Shown piece by piece: positions 62,582-64,000 of a DNA stretch of 64,000 nucleotides. The notes beneath the pieces are model-generated. The model saw nothing but the letters and a program-made list of their open reading frames with translations. It was not told the DNA's origin and did no database searches. Made by a program: the position numbers and the translations under genes. The DNA comes from Roseiconus lacunae (GTDB lineage Bacteria > Planctomycetota > Planctomycetia > Pirellulales > Pirellulaceae): positions 124,001 to 188,000 of the forward strand of contig NZ_VSZO01000002.1 in the NCBI RefSeq assembly GCF_008312935.1. Direction: 5' to 3'. Numbering within the stretch: position 1 is the first letter of the stretch; each line of letters begins with the position of its first letter.

Positions 62582-64000
62582 ATGAGTTCCGGTGAGACCG
62601 AAAGCCAACCAGAACAGCAAGCCGAAGCGACCGCCGATGCGGGTAGCAGTTTGTTGGAATCTGCCATCGCGGCGACAAAGAAGACCGAACGATCGCGTGC
62701 CGAAGAACTGATCAAGACGCTGACCGAAGAAGCGCTCAAAGGAACCGTCTCGTTCGATAAAGACGTGATGCGTTCGATCAATGCCGCCATCGCCGGCATC
62801 GATAAAAAGATGAGCGAGCAATTGGCCGCGATCATGCATAACGAGAAATTCCAAAAGCTGGAAGGATCGTGGCGTGGCCTGCAACACTTGGTAATGAACA
62901 GCGAAACCGGTGAATCGCTGAAGATCCGTGTGCTCAACTGCGGCAAGCGTGAGCTGTTTAAAGACATGGACCGGGCCGTCGAGTTCGACCAAAGTCAGTT
63001 GTTCAAGAAAATTTATGAAGATGAATTCGGCACCCCCGGCGGCGCACCTTATGGCGCCTTGATCGGTGACTACGAATTCACCAACCACCCCGAAGACATC
63101 GACTTGATGTCCAAAGTCAGCGGAGTTGCCGCTTCGGCGTTCTGCCCGTTTATATCGGCGACCGCCCCACAACTGTTCGGCTTCGACGAATGGACCGAAC
63201 TTTCCAAGCCACGTGATATGGCGAGGATCTTTGAAAGCGCCGAATACACGAAGTGGAAGTCCTTCCGCGAAAGCGAAGACAGCCGCTTTTGTGTCCTGAC
63301 GATGCCACGGACTTTGGCACGTTTGCCCTACGGGGCGAACACCAAAACCATCGACGAGTTCGCCTACGAAGAGGTCCCCGTCGGTAGCCAAGGCGAATCG
63401 GTCCATGTCAACCATGACCAATTCTGCTGGATGAATACCGCGTACGTGATGGGAGCAAAGCTGACCGACGCGTTCGCCAAAACCGGATTCTGCACGACAA
63501 TCCGCGGAGTCGAAAACGGCGGTAAGGTCGAAGACCTGCCGACCTATATTTTCAAGGCCGACGACGGCGACACGGACTTGAAGTGTCCCACCGAAATCGC
63601 GATCACCGATCGCCGTGAAAAAGAACTCAGCGACCTCGGATTCCTTCCCCTCTGTCACTTCAAGAACACAGATTATTCGGTCTTCTTCGGCGCTCAGACG
63701 TGCCAGAAGCCGAAACAATACGATCGCCCCGAAGCGACCGCGAACGCGGCGATCAGCGCCCGTTTGCCGTACATCATGGCGACCAGCCGATTCTCGCATT
63801 ACTTGAAAGTTCTTGGACGCGACAAGATCGGCTCGTTCATGGAAGCGAGTGACTGCGAAGCATGGCTTGATCGCTGGATTCACAACTATGTGACCAGTGA
63901 TCCGAACCCGCCCTCGGACGTTCGCGCCCGCTATCCGCTGGCCGAAGCTCGCGTCGAAGTCAAGGAGATCCCGGGCAAACCGGGGTCGTACAATGCCGTC
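62582..64000 (+). CDS. tssC: Type VI secretion sheath large subunit TssC (VipB), 3' truncated by window
   Basis: 473 codons are visible and the frame stays open to the last base; the family's usual length near 490-500 means only some 20-30 residues are missing. Start ATG 62582 with AAGGAG about 11 bases upstream. Seen: [87 protein letters not shown] and the C-terminal [13 protein letters not shown]. Together with TssB it builds the contractile sheath whose contraction ejects the Hcp tube. The first 30 residues are Gln/Ala/Glu-rich. Hcp, TssE-H and VgrG must lie downstream or elsewhere. Confidence 0.97.
   Translation, partial: MSSGETESQPEQQAEATADAGSSLLESAIAATKKTERSRAEELIKTLTEEALKGTVSFDKDVMRSINAAIAGIDKKMSEQLAAIMHNEKFQKLEGSWRGLQHLVMNSETGESLKIRVLNCGKRELFKDMDRAVEFDQSQLFKKIYEDEFGTPGGAPYGALIGDYEFTNHPEDIDLMSKVSGVAASAFCPFISATAPQLFGFDEWTELSKPRDMARIFESAEYTKWKSFRESEDSRFCVLTMPRTLARLPYGANTKTIDEFAYEEVPVGSQGESVHVNHDQFCWMNTAYVMGAKLTDAFAKTGFCTTIRGVENGGKVEDLPTYIFKADDGDTDLKCPTEIAITDRREKELSDLGFLPLCHFKNTDYSVFFGAQTCQKPKQYDRPEATANAAISARLPYIMATSRFSHYLKVLGRDKIGSFMEASDCEAWLDRWIHNYVTSDPNPPSDVRARYPLAEARVEVKEIPGKPGSYNAV

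Noticed and set aside
62564-63883. Long minus-strand open frame of 439 codons over tssC
   Set aside because: Antisense to tssC, whose sheath-subunit sequence is unmistakable; the antisense protein has no recognisable domain.
1-64000. CRISPR arrays, rRNA genes, intact insertion sequences or prophage genes
   Set aside because: No regularly spaced repeats, rRNA sequence or transposase/integrase-like protein was seen.

Overview
The window looks like a chromosomal segment of a planctomycete, most likely of the Rhodopirellula/Pirellulaceae type. That placement is inference. It rests on the mix of proteins: a TIGR03545/TIGR03546 pair, a YdjY-domain lipoprotein, a sulfatase, zinc-ribbon membrane proteins, an HTH-EIIA fusion, Gly/Met-rich secreted proteins and a PilT next to a degraded GspE. 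It is supported by a dispersed imperfect palindrome (consensus arm near CAGCCGACGGGCGTTAGCC) found in about ten intergenic places. Base composition is moderately GC-rich, and most genes stand alone or in short operons.

Layout. 0-5.4 kb: end of a NodU-type carbamoyltransferase, a FixJ-like response regulator, a PAS/H-box protein without ATPase domain, and the TIGR03545/TIGR03546 membrane pair. 5.7-12.5 kb: a secreted Gly/Met-rich protein, a fatty acid desaturase, a FabZ-like dehydratase, a TerC-family transporter, a double Dabb protein and mannose-1-phosphate guanylyltransferase. 12.9-15.9 kb: a Tad-type operon (two TadE-like, one TadG-like VWA protein, one membrane protein). 16-25 kb: secreted proteins, a duplicated parvulin, tRNA-Lys(CTT), a zinc-ribbon membrane protein, thiS-thiG and a sugar-phosphate isomerase. 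25.7-28.5 kb: pilT followed by a GspE/PilB homologue that has lost its nucleotide-binding motifs. 29-33 kb: YggS, a large unknown protein and a YdjY lipoprotein.

33.3-37.6 kb is a tightly overlapping signalling operon: a kinase-like protein whose H-box histidine is arginine, a receiver-HD-GYP protein whose HD motif is HN, a lone receiver, and an intact GAF/HD-GYP phosphodiesterase. It looks like a cyclic-di-GMP circuit in which two of four parts are catalytically altered. 37.7-49.3 kb holds an HTH-EIIA(Ntr) regulator, an outer-membrane barrel protein, pyroglutamyl peptidase, a sigma-54 activator, a secreted HEAT/receiver-like protein, a sulfatase and an HExxH membrane protein, with a repeat-rich gene-poor kilobase at 42.4-43.4 kb.

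49.4-64 kb is the most notable region: a type VI secretion locus. A 1598-residue membrane protein with a caspase-like domain lacking its catalytic residues is divergent from tssK, tssL, a short TssM-like protein without P-loop or large periplasmic part, a small unknown protein, a FliA-type sigma factor, tssA, tssB and tssC (cut by the window end). The sigma factor inside the cluster, the reduced TssM and the pseudo-caspase suggest an unusual T6SS variant with its own transcription control. Three clear intrinsic terminators (about 5.65, 8.84 and 15.98 kb) help to set transcription units.
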